In this document: in pieces, positions 9,030 to 16,055 of the stretch | Layout: each line of letters opens with the position of its first letter | Position numbering within the stretch: position 1 is the stretch's first letter | Assembly: GCA_964472135.1 (NCBI GenBank) | Contig: CAYYJB010000045.1 | Span: forward strand, 1-19,936 | Length of the DNA: 19,936 bases | Origin: JAUREX01 sp964472135 | Lineage (GTDB): Bacteria > Pseudomonadota > Alphaproteobacteria > Rhodobacterales > Rhodobacteraceae | Direction: 5' to 3' | Position numbers and translations under genes: made by a program | The notes under the pieces: generated by a model | The model's input: the letters and a program-made list of their open reading frames with translations, nothing else | Databases searched by the model: none | What the model was told of the DNA's origin: nothing

Positions 9030-9839
9030 TTACTGCGCGATCTTTTCGAACCAGGCGTCACGGGCAGGCGCGATCGCCTTGTTCGCTACCTTGTCCCGGA
9101 TGAAGATGTTGAGGAAGTTCAACATGTCGATCGCGTCATGGCGTACCGCGTAGGAGAGCGAGACGGGCTTGAGCAGGTTGTCCTCGCCGTTCAGCAGGCG
9201 CGTCTGGTCGCGGAAGGCGGGGTTTTGCGTCGAGATCACGCGCAGATAGCCCGGGTCGACCATGTAGGCGTCCGCCTGCCCGGCCAGAACCGCCGTCGGC
9301 GCGGCGTTGGCCTGATCGGTCACGAGCTCGGTCACCTTGGCCTCGGGGAAGAGCTCCTTGGGATATTGCGCCTCGACGGTGCCGGCGACCCCCGCGAAGG
9401 TGACGTTGGCGTTGTTGAGTTCGTCGAGCGATTGCAGCGCGCTGTCGGCACGCACCATGACGTGGAAGCCGTAGGTGTCGTAGGCGTCGGTGAATGCCAC
9501 CGAGACGGCGCGCGGCGGGGTCGCGAAGAGGTTGGCGAAGATGACGTCGTATTGCCCGACCTCGAGCCCGGTCACGAGGGTGGCCCAGGTTGCTGGCACG
9601 ACCTCAAGCTCGACGCCGAGGATCCCCGCGACCTCATTCGCGAGATCGATGTTGAGGCCGATGTAGTCGCCCGACACCGGATCGGGATACTGGTAGGGCG
9701 GGCCCTCGGCGACGCCGATGCGCAGCGTGCCGCGGTCCTTCACCTCCTTGATGAGGCCCTGCGCGGTCGCAGCCCCCGCGCCGAGCGTGAGCCCCGCGCC
9801 CACGGCCGCAGCAGCGACCCAATTCATGATCTTGTTCAT
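9030..9839 (-). CDS. Periplasmic amino-acid-binding protein of an ABC importer
   Basis: A 269-residue family 3 solute-binding protein (HisJ/GlnH/FliY type). The signal peptide is clear: MNKIMNW, a hydrophobic AAAAVGAGLTLGAGA core, and an AxA-type site in ATAQ at about 27. The mature start GLIKEVKDRGTLRIGVAEGPPYQY is typical, followed by GDYIGLNIDLANEVAGILGV, VGQYDVIFANLFATPPRAVSVAFTDAY and ADAYMVDPGYLRVI. The start is supported by AGGAGAG 6 nt before the ATG. It lies 48 bp after the PLP-lyase gene and ahead of two permeases. The ligand should be a polar or charged amino acid or a close derivative. Given the neighbours, it is likely the compound degraded by the operon. Confidence 0.9.
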   Translation of the reverse strand: MNKIMNWVAAAAVGAGLTLGAGAATAQGLIKEVKDRGTLRIGVAEGPPYQYPDPVSGDYIGLNIDLANEVAGILGVELEVVPATWATLVTGLEVGQYDVIFANLFATPPRAVSVAFTDAYDTYGFHVMVRADSALQSLDELNNANVTFAGVAGTVEAQYPKELFPEAKVTELVTDQANAAPTAVLAGQADAYMVDPGYLRVISTQNPAFRDQTRLLNGEDNLLKPVSLSYAVRHDAIDMLNFLNIFIRDKVANKAIAPARDAWFEKIAQ

Positions 9840-9887
9840 GTCGCACTCTCCTGTCGGTTGGTCCCCTGTCGGGGCTGGTTGCTTGGT

Positions 9888-11156
9888 TCAGTTTGCCGGA
9901 GCCGCAGGGGTTGCCCCTGCGGGGGATCCGGAACGCGGGGCGTTCCGAAGCACTTCGTCGGGCGCAAAGCCGGTCACGGCCTGCCACACCTCGGGCGCGG
10001 TCGCGCCCTCGCTGCCGATCGCGACGATGCGCGAGGCCGTGTCGATTCCGAGGGCCGCGCGCAGGGCGGGATCGGTCGCGACCGCGAGGATCGCCGCGAC
10101 CGAGGCGCAGCCGCTCTCGCCCGAGACGAGCGGCGCATCGCCGTAGCGGCCTGTCGCCAGCGCGCGCAGCATCTCGACCGCGGTGTCGTCGGCGATCGTC
10201 ACCACGTCGTCGACCACGTCGCGGATCACCGGCCAGGCGACGGGCGAGACCGACCCGGCCGAGAGGCATGCCATGAAGCTGTTGACATCGCCCTCGATCG
10301 GGCGCGGTTCGCCCTCGGCCACCGCGCGAAAGACGCAATCGGCGGCGTGAGGCTCGACCACTACAACCCGCGGCCGCGCGGCCCCCGCGACATGCGCCCA
10401 GCGCCCCGCGATGGCGGCGGCAAGGCCGCCGACGCCCGCGGGCACGAAGACATGCGAGGGTGGCAGCGCAAGCTGGTCGAGCAGCTCGGCCACGATCACG
10501 GTGTAGCCTTGGGTGACAAGGCGCGGCATCGCGTCCGATCCACCGCCCGCGTTGGTATCGGCCACGAGGTTCCAGCCGTGTGTCGCCGCATCCTGCGCCG
10601 CCGCGCGCACCGAGGCATCATAATCTCCCGGCAGGCGCACCATCACCGCCCCGAAGGCCGCGATCGCGGCCTCGCGGTCGGCCGAGACATGCTCGTGGAT
10701 GTAGATGCGGCACTTGCAGCCGAACATCCGCGCCCCCCAGGCGACCGAGCGGCCGTGGTTGCCGTCGGTCGCGCAGACCATCGTCTCGTCGGCGATCAGG
10801 TCGCGGTGGCGCCCGGCCACGAGGTCGGCCGCCGAGGCATGGATCCCCCGCGCGGCAAGCTTGTCTTGCAGCACGCGCAGCACCGCATAGGCCCCGCCGA
10901 GCGCCTTGAAGCTCGCGAGTTCGAAGCGCCGCCCCTCATCCTTGTAGCCGATGGCAGCGACGCCCGCCGCGCGTGCAAGGCCCGGCAGATCGACAAGCGG
11001 GGTAGGCGCGTAGCCGGGCCAGGAGGTGATCTCGGCCTTCGCGGCGCGGTGGTCGGCCTCGCCCATGAGGGCGGCCGACGCGGGCCCAAGCGTCGGGCGC
11101 GCGGCGCGGTTGCGGACGTGTCGGGGTTTGGCTGTCATGGTTGACGCGTCGGGCAT
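9888..11156 (-). CDS. dpaL: Diaminopropionate ammonia-lyase-like PLP enzyme
   Basis: A fold-type II PLP enzyme related to DpaL/YgeX, which splits 2,3-diaminopropionate into pyruvate and two ammonia. Counting from the ATG at 11156 (422 residues), the PLP lysine is Lys84 in ELASFKALGGAYA. ATDGNHGRSVAWGARMFGC is at about 129, with Asp131, and Asp200 is in LVADTN. Those two Asp correspond in spacing to the two catalytic acids of the E. coli enzyme as I recall it. The phosphate loop is GVGGL at about 241. SGSVSPVAWP and GSEGATAPE fit the family. A GTG at 11168, overlapping the upstream stop as GTGA, is an alternative start. The last 18 or so residues (NAPRSGSPAG...) are a low-complexity tail encoded by two inverted repeats. 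A relative acting on another beta-substituted amino acid is possible. Confidence 0.82.
   Translation of the reverse strand: MPDASTMTAKPRHVRNRAARPTLGPASAALMGEADHRAAKAEITSWPGYAPTPLVDLPGLARAAGVAAIGYKDEGRRFELASFKALGGAYAVLRVLQDKLAARGIHASAADLVAGRHRDLIADETMVCATDGNHGRSVAWGARMFGCKCRIYIHEHVSADREAAIAAFGAVMVRLPGDYDASVRAAAQDAATHGWNLVADTNAGGGSDAMPRLVTQGYTVIVAELLDQLALPPSHVFVPAGVGGLAAAIAGRWAHVAGAARPRVVVVEPHAADCVFRAVAEGEPRPIEGDVNSFMACLSAGSVSPVAWPVIRDVVDDVVTIADDTAVEMLRALATGRYGDAPLVSGESGCASVAAILAVATDPALRAALGIDTASRIVAIGSEGATAPEVWQAVTGFAPDEVLRNAPRSGSPAGATPAAPAN
9902..9947. repeat. Two tandem inverted repeats in the 3' end of the lyase gene
   Basis: First hairpin: CCGCAGGGG, loop TTG, CCCCTGCGG (9902-9922). Second: CGGAACGC, loop GGG, GCGTTCCG (9929-9947). 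Both have perfect arms, lie 6 bp apart, and sit inside the last codons of the PLP-lyase gene just before its stop at 9888. They may form a 3' stabilising structure ahead of the transport genes or be a small inserted palindromic element. Confidence 0.65.
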
Positions 11157-11164
11157 CTCTTCCT

Positions 11165-11686
11165 TCACTCCTCGGGGCGGGCCGGGTTCCAGAGTTTCAC
11201 CGCCGCCCCCTTTTCGTAGCCCTTGCCGGCCGGATAGCTCACGAGTTCCATCTGAAGCCCCCAGGGGGCGCGGAAATAGACCCAGTCCGACCCGGCGGCG
11301 GGGCCGTCGTCGATGTGCTCGGGCGGGCCGGACATCTCGACGCCATGGGCGAGCAGATGCGCGACCGCCGCGTGGATGTCATCGACATAGAGCGCGATGT
11401 GATGGCCGCCGTGATGGTGGTTGGCGGGATGGCGGCCGCGATCCTCGGTGCGGTATTCGAAGACCTCGAGGTTCAGCCCGTGGCCGAGGCGATAGAAGCG
11501 ATAGCGGCAACTGTCGCCGTGCCGCGCGCCCAGAACGCGCACGACCGTGTCCTCGTCCGAAATCGTGCCGCCGTCGAAGACGAGCTTCGCCCCGAGCACG
11601 CCGCACAGGAACGCCTCGGCCGCGTCGAGGTCGGGCACCGTCAGCCCGAGATGTTCGCCGCCGCGCAGGCCCGGTATGCCGCTCAT
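11165..11686 (-). CDS. VOC superfamily protein (glyoxalase/extradiol dioxygenase-like)
   Basis: A 173-residue protein of the vicinal oxygen chelate fold, whose paired beta-alpha-beta-beta-beta modules hold a divalent metal. Likely ligands are His12 in GEHLGLTVPDL, Glu74 in LNLEVFEY, His96 in GGHHIALYVDD and Glu147 in PWGLQMELVSYP. An unusual His cluster (NHHHGGHH) lies at 90-96. The start at 11686 overlaps the upstream hydrolase stop as ATGA, and the stop at 11165 abuts the lyase start, so it is embedded in a tightly coupled operon. Longer frames reaching to 12364 are antisense-like shadow and were dropped. Members of this fold include isomerases, epimerases, dioxygenases and lyases; the reaction here is unknown, but a role on an operon intermediate is likely. 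Confidence 0.83.
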   Translation of the reverse strand: MSGIPGLRGGEHLGLTVPDLDAAEAFLCGVLGAKLVFDGGTISDEDTVVRVLGARHGDSCRYRFYRLGHGLNLEVFEYRTEDRGRHPANHHHGGHHIALYVDDIHAAVAHLLAHGVEMSGPPEHIDDGPAAGSDWVYFRAPWGLQMELVSYPAGKGYEKGAAVKLWNPARPEE

Positions 11687-12813
11687 CCCCCGTTCCTCTC
11701 GAAATGGGCCGCAAGGCAGGCGGCGACCGCGGCCGGCACCTCCATCTGCGGCATGTGGCCCGCGCCGGGCAGGACCGTGGCACCCGATGCGGGGGCCGCG
11801 ATGACGCGGTCCTCGGCGCCCCAGAGCATCAGGACGGGCGCGGCTGTCGCCGCACGGTCGGCAAGGCCCCGCCCGGCGGCATCCGCGCCGAGCTCGCCCG
11901 CCGCGATCGCCGCGAGCGCCTCGGCCACGCCGTCGATCCGCTTGGCGGCAAGCGCGCGTTCGACCATCTCGGGGCCGATCGCGTCTTCGTTGGCGACGAG
12001 AAGCCGGAGCGCCTCCTTCATCGCGCGGCGGCGGTCGGCGGCAAGGAAGCCCTCGACGAACCCGGCATCGACCGGCTGGCCCATCCCCGCCGGCGCGATG
12101 AGCGCGACCGAGGCCACCCGCTCTGCCGCAAGCGCGGGCGATGCCCCCGCCGCCAGCGCGAGCGCGATGCGCCCGCCGAGCGAATGGCCCACGAGATGCA
12201 CCCGCCCCTCGGGCACCAGCGCCGCCACCGCGGACCCGATCGCGCCGGCCATCGCCGCGACGCTCGTCATGCCCGGGGCGACGTCCGAGGCCCCGTGCGA
12301 GGGCAGATCGACGGCATGGACCGCCCGCCCCCCGGAGGCGAGCGTTCCCTGCACGAACATCCACACCCCGGTGTCCGACCCGAAGCCGTGGATCAGCACC
12401 GCCGGATGGCCCGCATCCCCTGCCCCCGCGCTGACCGCGGCGATGGTGATGCCGCCCGCCTCGATGGCGTGGGTGCGCGGCGCGGCGTCATCGGCGCCCG
12501 CACCGGACCGCGCGGCACCGGCGGCCTCGGCCGCAAGCGCGTCGATCTCCGCCTCGCTCACCCCGGCATCGGCAAAGACCGCGATCGGGGCGCCGCAGGG
12601 CGCGCTTTCGCCCTCGGGCACGAGGATGCGGCGCAGCACGCCGCCGGTCTCGGCCTCGACCGTGTTGGCGAGCTTCTGCGTCTCGATCTCGACCAGATCC
12701 TCGCCGCGTTCGACCGTCTCGCCCTCGGCGCGGAGCCAGGCGGCGATGCGGCCTTCGGTCATCGTCATGCCCCATTTGGGCATGGTCACGAGGTGAATGC
12801 GCGATTGCGTCAT
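11683..12813 (-). CDS. acoC: Lipoyl-domain/alpha-beta-hydrolase E2 component (AcoC-like)
   Basis: A 376-residue acyltransferase subunit built like AcoC of acetoin dehydrogenase: an N-terminal biotinyl-lipoyl domain joined to an alpha/beta-hydrolase domain instead of the usual E2 catalytic core. The lipoyl domain opens with VTMPKWGMTMTEGRI and carries the lipoyl Lys47 in EIETQKLANTVEA. A linker of Ala/Gly (about 95-115) follows. The hydrolase part shows HGFGSD, the nucleophile Ser211 in GHSLGG, Asp335 in WGAEDRV and His353 in GAGHMPQ. I use the ATG at 12813; a GTG three codons earlier is possible. It follows E1 beta by 14 bp and overlaps the VOC gene by 4 bp. It should pass an acyl group from E1 to CoA. 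No E3 (lipoamide dehydrogenase) gene is present here, so the housekeeping one is presumably shared. Confidence 0.87.
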   Translation of the reverse strand: MTQSRIHLVTMPKWGMTMTEGRIAAWLRAEGETVERGEDLVEIETQKLANTVEAETGGVLRRILVPEGESAPCGAPIAVFADAGVSEAEIDALAAEAAGAARSGAGADDAAPRTHAIEAGGITIAAVSAGAGDAGHPAVLIHGFGSDTGVWMFVQGTLASGGRAVHAVDLPSHGASDVAPGMTSVAAMAGAIGSAVAALVPEGRVHLVGHSLGGRIALALAAGASPALAAERVASVALIAPAGMGQPVDAGFVEGFLAADRRRAMKEALRLLVANEDAIGPEMVERALAAKRIDGVAEALAAIAAGELGADAAGRGLADRAATAAPVLMLWGAEDRVIAAPASGATVLPGAGHMPQMEVPAAVAACLAAHFERNGG

Positions 12814-12827
12814 GCCAGCCACCCGCG

Positions 12828-13835
12828 TCAGTGCTTCACGACGCGGCGCACCGCGGCGGCGATGCGGGCGGCGTCGGGCAGGTAGATGTCCTCGAGTGCG
12901 GGCGCGTAGGGCACGGGCGTATGCGGCGGCGTGACCTTGAGGATGGGGGCCTTCAGTGCATCGAAGGCATCCTCGACGATCAGGGCCGCGATGTCGGCGG
13001 CCATCCCGCAGCGCGGGTTCGCCTCGTCGACGACGACGACGCGGCCGGTCTCCTCGGCGAATTCGAGGATCGTGTCGCGGTCGAGCGGCGAGGTCGTGCG
13101 CGGGTCGATGACGCTGACCCGGATCCCCTCGGCCGCGAGCGTCGCGGCCGCGGCCTCGGCCCGGCCCACCATGCGGCCGAGCGCGATGATGGTCGCGTCC
13201 TTGCCCTCGCGCAGCACCCGCGCCTCGCCGAAGGGGACGGTATAGCTGCGGTCGGGCACCTCGCCCGTCTCGTCGTAGAGCATCTTGTTTTCAAGAAAGA
13301 TCACCGGGTCATCGTCGCGGATGGCCTGGATGAGCAGCCCCTTGGCGTCGAAGGGGTTCGAGGGCACCACGACCTTGAGGCCCGGAATGTGGGTGAAGAT
13401 GGGATAGAGTGCCTGGCTGTGCTGGCTGGCCGAGCGCGCGCCCCCGCCGAAGGTCGCGCGCAGCACCATGGGCGTGCGCGCCCGTCCGCCGAACATGTAG
13501 CGGAACTTGGCGGCCTGGTTCATGATCTGGTCGAGGCACGAGCCGATGAAGTCGACGAACATGATCTCGGCCACGGGCCGCAGACCGGTCAGCGCGGCCC
13601 CCGCCGCCGCCCCCACGAAGGCCGATTCGGTGATCGGCGTGTCCATCACCCGCCCCGGCCCGAAGGCCGCCAGCAGCCCCTTCGAGACGCCGAAGGCCCC
13701 GCCCCACGCGTCGGATACGCCGTCGCCGCCGACGCCCCCCGTCACATCCTCGCCGATCAGCACGACGCGCGGATCGGCGGCCATCTCCTGGTGCAGCGCC
13801 TCGTTCAGGGCCGCGCGGAAGGTCTTGATGGGCAT
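12828..13835 (-). CDS. acoB: TPP-dependent dehydrogenase E1 component, beta subunit (AcoB-like)
   Basis: A 335-residue transketolase-like pyrimidine-binding and C-terminal domain protein that pairs with the alpha subunit encoded upstream. MPIKTFRAALNEALHQEMAADP is a standard beta-subunit opening. GED (Glu29) contacts the TPP pyrimidine, and DTPITE at 65-70 and AEIMFVDFIG are conserved. SQHSQALYPIFTHIPGLKVV starts near 137. The C-terminal domain begins near PFGEARVLREGKDATI and ends with the PYAPALEDIYLP motif. The start ATG lies 1 nt past the alpha stop, so translation is coupled. Together with alpha and the AcoC-like E2 it should decarboxylate or cleave a 2-keto acid or acyloin. The presence of AcoC-type E2 favours an acetoin-like substrate, but other members of this group use different ones. 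Confidence 0.88.
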   Translation of the reverse strand: MPIKTFRAALNEALHQEMAADPRVVLIGEDVTGGVGGDGVSDAWGGAFGVSKGLLAAFGPGRVMDTPITESAFVGAAAGAALTGLRPVAEIMFVDFIGSCLDQIMNQAAKFRYMFGGRARTPMVLRATFGGGARSASQHSQALYPIFTHIPGLKVVVPSNPFDAKGLLIQAIRDDDPVIFLENKMLYDETGEVPDRSYTVPFGEARVLREGKDATIIALGRMVGRAEAAAATLAAEGIRVSVIDPRTTSPLDRDTILEFAEETGRVVVVDEANPRCGMAADIAALIVEDAFDALKAPILKVTPPHTPVPYAPALEDIYLPDAARIAAAVRRVVKH

Positions 13836-13836
13836 G

Positions 13837-14811
13837 TCATGCGGCTCCGTAGGCGACGTAGACGTCGGTCGTGAGGGTTTCGGGTGCGGGGTCGGGTGCC
13901 GCGCGGGCGGCGGCGACGGCGGCCTCGATCTCGGCCGCGACTTCGGCATCGACCGCCGCAAGGTCCGCCTCGGGCACGATCGCGCCCTCGGCGAGCAGCC
14001 GACGCAGGCGCACTAGGCAATCGCGGCTGGCGCGCTGGTCGGCCTTGGTGGCGTCGCTGCGGTAGGTGTCCGGATCACCGTTGAAATGGCCGAAGAATCG
14101 TTCGGTGCGGATGTGCAGAAGCGTCGGCCCCCCGCCTTCGCGGCCGCGCGCGACGGCCGTGCGCGTCGCCTCGTGGACATCCGACAGCGACAGGCCGTCG
14201 ACGCTCTCGGCGGCCATCCCGTAGCCGCGGGCGCGCGCCACGATGTCGCCCGCCACGGCGAAGTCGGAGCTTGTCGCCTCGCCCCAGCCGTTGTCCTCGA
14301 TCACGAAGATCACCGGCAGGCGGAAAACCATCGCGAGGTTCATCGATTCGGCCGTCGTGCCCTGGTTGAAGGCCCCGTCGCCCGAGAAGGTCACCGCCAC
14401 CCCCCCGGTGCCGAGCGTCTTGGCCGAAAGCGCGGCGCCGCAGGCCAGCGGCGGGCCGCCACCCACGATCCCGTTCGCCCCGAGCATCCCCTTCGTCAGG
14501 TCGGCGATGTGCATCGAGCCGCCCTTGCCCTTGCAGGTGCCGGTCGCCTTGCCGAGGATCTCGGCCATCATCGGGCCGACCTCGCAGCCCTTGGCGATGG
14601 AATGGCCGTGCCCGCGATGGGTCGAGACGATGTGGTCGCGCCCGTCGAGCGCCATGCACACCCCGACCGCGACCGCCTCCTGCCCGGCATAGAGATGGGT
14701 CGAGCCGGGCACCCGGCCGGCCTGCGATTCGGCGTGGACGCGCTCCTCGAAGACGCGGATCGTCCGCATCGTGCGGTAGGCGCGCAGAAGGTCATCGCGG
14801 GTCAGTTGCAT
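13837..14811 (-). CDS. acoA: TPP-dependent dehydrogenase E1 component, alpha subunit (AcoA-like)
   Basis: A 324-residue subunit carrying the TPP-diphosphate/Mg site. The opening MQLTRDDLLRAYRTMRTIRV is followed by FEERVHAESQAGRVPGSTHL, then STHRGHGHSIAKG and CKGKGGSMHIAD. The TPP motif is GDGAFNQG at 144-151 with EDNGWG near 172-177, where most relatives have NN. The ribosome site GGAG sits 5 nt before the ATG at 14811. The longer open frame running up to 15558 is shadow of the Rieske gene. The start lies inside the 3' end of the Rieske gene (10-bp overlap), so the oxygenase and dehydrogenase are coexpressed. Size and motifs match acetoin or pyruvate dehydrogenase alpha subunits. Confidence 0.88.
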   Translation of the reverse strand: MQLTRDDLLRAYRTMRTIRVFEERVHAESQAGRVPGSTHLYAGQEAVAVGVCMALDGRDHIVSTHRGHGHSIAKGCEVGPMMAEILGKATGTCKGKGGSMHIADLTKGMLGANGIVGGGPPLACGAALSAKTLGTGGVAVTFSGDGAFNQGTTAESMNLAMVFRLPVIFVIEDNGWGEATSSDFAVAGDIVARARGYGMAAESVDGLSLSDVHEATRTAVARGREGGGPTLLHIRTERFFGHFNGDPDTYRSDATKADQRASRDCLVRLRRLLAEGAIVPEADLAAVDAEVAAEIEAAVAAARAAPDPAPETLTTDVYVAYGAA

Positions 14812-15875
14812 GGGGGCTCCGGGGAATGGGCAGCAAGGGGGGACGCGCCGTCGGCCAGCATGTGCTGCACGAGGTCGCGCAGGTGGATCAGGCAGTTCTC
14901 GGGACCTGGCACGAGCACGCCGGCCGCGACCGCGCCCGAGGCGATGCCGCGCGCCTGCTCGGTCAGGATCGCGACGTCCTCGGTGAGCGTCTCGCACCAG
15001 ATCGCGGCGAATTCGGCCGCAAGCGCGGGATCGGCCCCGGGGGTGGCGGCGAAGCGGAAGCTGAGCCGGGTGCGCCCCGCGCCCTCGGGCTCGATCCGCC
15101 CGAGAATGCCCAGCACGCTGTCGGCCGCAAGGTAGCTGCCGGGAAAGAGGACGATGCAGTCGTGCCGGCCCCTGCCGCCCGCCATCTCGGCGCGGGAATG
15201 GCGCACCGCGCCCGACCAGACCGCACCGCCGAAGCCGCCCGTCTCGTAAAGCCGGTTCAACGTGGCGGGGTGGATCGAGGGGCAGTGATAGCATTCGACC
15301 ATGTTGTCGAGCACGAGCTTCCAGTTCGCCGGGATGTCGAAACTCGCGCTGCGGAAGGGCTTGTGCGCGCCGAGATCGAAGTCCGCATCGGCACCGAAGG
15401 CCTCGAGCGCGGGGTTGGCGACAACGAGCGGCGCGGCCTGCGGGTCCGGGTGGGCGAATACGACGCCGCGCCACTCGGCCACCGACACCGGCGCCAGCCC
15501 GAGCGCGCCGCGGTCGAACCCCTTGGCATGCTCGGCCTCGGGCGCACGCAAGAGGCATCCGTCGAGCCCGTAGCTCCAGCCATGATAGCGGCAGAGAAAG
15601 AGCCGCCGCGCCCCGTCACCCTCGGCCATGGGGTGGCCACGGTGGCGGCAGACATTGACAAAGCCCCGAAGCACCCCGTCCGCCCCGCGCGCGAGCACGA
15701 CGGGCACCCGGCCGAGCCGCGCGGTCAGGGTCTGCCCCGGTTGGGCCAGATCGGCGGCAAAGGCCACCGCCGACCACGAGCGGCCGAAGATGCGCGATTC
15801 CTCGGCCGCCATCACGGCCGGATCATCGAAGAGCGCATAGGGCAGCGTCGCAACCGTCATCATCCACCGCAGCAT
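14802..15875 (-). CDS. Rieske non-heme iron oxygenase, alpha subunit
   Basis: A 357-residue ring-hydroxylating-type oxygenase, first gene of the operon. The Rieske [2Fe-2S] ligands are Cys76 and His78 (CRHRGH) and Cys95 and His98 (CRYHGW). The mononuclear iron site is in NWKLVLDNMVECYHCPSIHP with His197 and His202, and the bridging acid is probably Asp190 or Glu194. The third iron ligand is likely Asp300 in CETLTEDVAILTEQ. The overall pattern is closest in my judgement to the choline monooxygenase/carnitine oxygenase/stachydrine demethylase branch rather than dioxygenases of aromatic hydrocarbons. ATG 15875 is used; ATGs at 15863 and 15860 are alternatives. No reductase or ferredoxin gene is in the window, so electrons must come from a protein encoded elsewhere. 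Confidence 0.86.
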   Translation of the reverse strand: MLRWMMTVATLPYALFDDPAVMAAEESRIFGRSWSAVAFAADLAQPGQTLTARLGRVPVVLARGADGVLRGFVNVCRHRGHPMAEGDGARRLFLCRYHGWSYGLDGCLLRAPEAEHAKGFDRGALGLAPVSVAEWRGVVFAHPDPQAAPLVVANPALEAFGADADFDLGAHKPFRSASFDIPANWKLVLDNMVECYHCPSIHPATLNRLYETGGFGGAVWSGAVRHSRAEMAGGRGRHDCIVLFPGSYLAADSVLGILGRIEPEGAGRTRLSFRFAATPGADPALAAEFAAIWCETLTEDVAILTEQARGIASGAVAAGVLVPGPENCLIHLRDLVQHMLADGASPLAAHSPEPPCN

Positions 15876-16055
15876 CGGTCCGGGAGGTGGCGGGAGAGAC
15901 CCGCCCGGGACTCCGACGCTATTCCCCCAGTTGCGCCGAGATCATGCGAATCCGCAATATGGTCGATATATTTTTGCATACTGACTGAACATTTCACGAA
16001 ATTATCCCTATTATCTTCCACGAATCGTCAGCGAGCCGCGAGAGGGCGTGAACGC
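15876..16055. promoter_or_regulatory. Divergent control region between catabolic operon and Lrp-type regulator
   Basis: 180 bp with a markedly AT-rich centre (15950-16020) in otherwise GC-rich DNA. For the regulator, a plausible promoter is TGAACA at 15986 and TATTAT at 16009, spaced by 17 bp. Its spacer contains the palindrome ATTTC-AC-GAAAT (15991-16002). The ribosome site GAGAGGG precedes the ATG at 16056. On the minus side an AT-rich stretch (TATGCAAAAATATATC) may hold the operon promoter, and the leader has a GGCGGG/CCCGCC hairpin at 15889-15905. An Lrp-type protein encoded next door probably binds here. This is inference from layout. Confidence 0.5.

Noticed and set aside
11026..12885. 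619- and 551-codon plus-strand frames over 11026-12885
   Set aside because: They lie opposite the VOC and AcoC-like genes, which have clear catalytic motifs and operon spacing.
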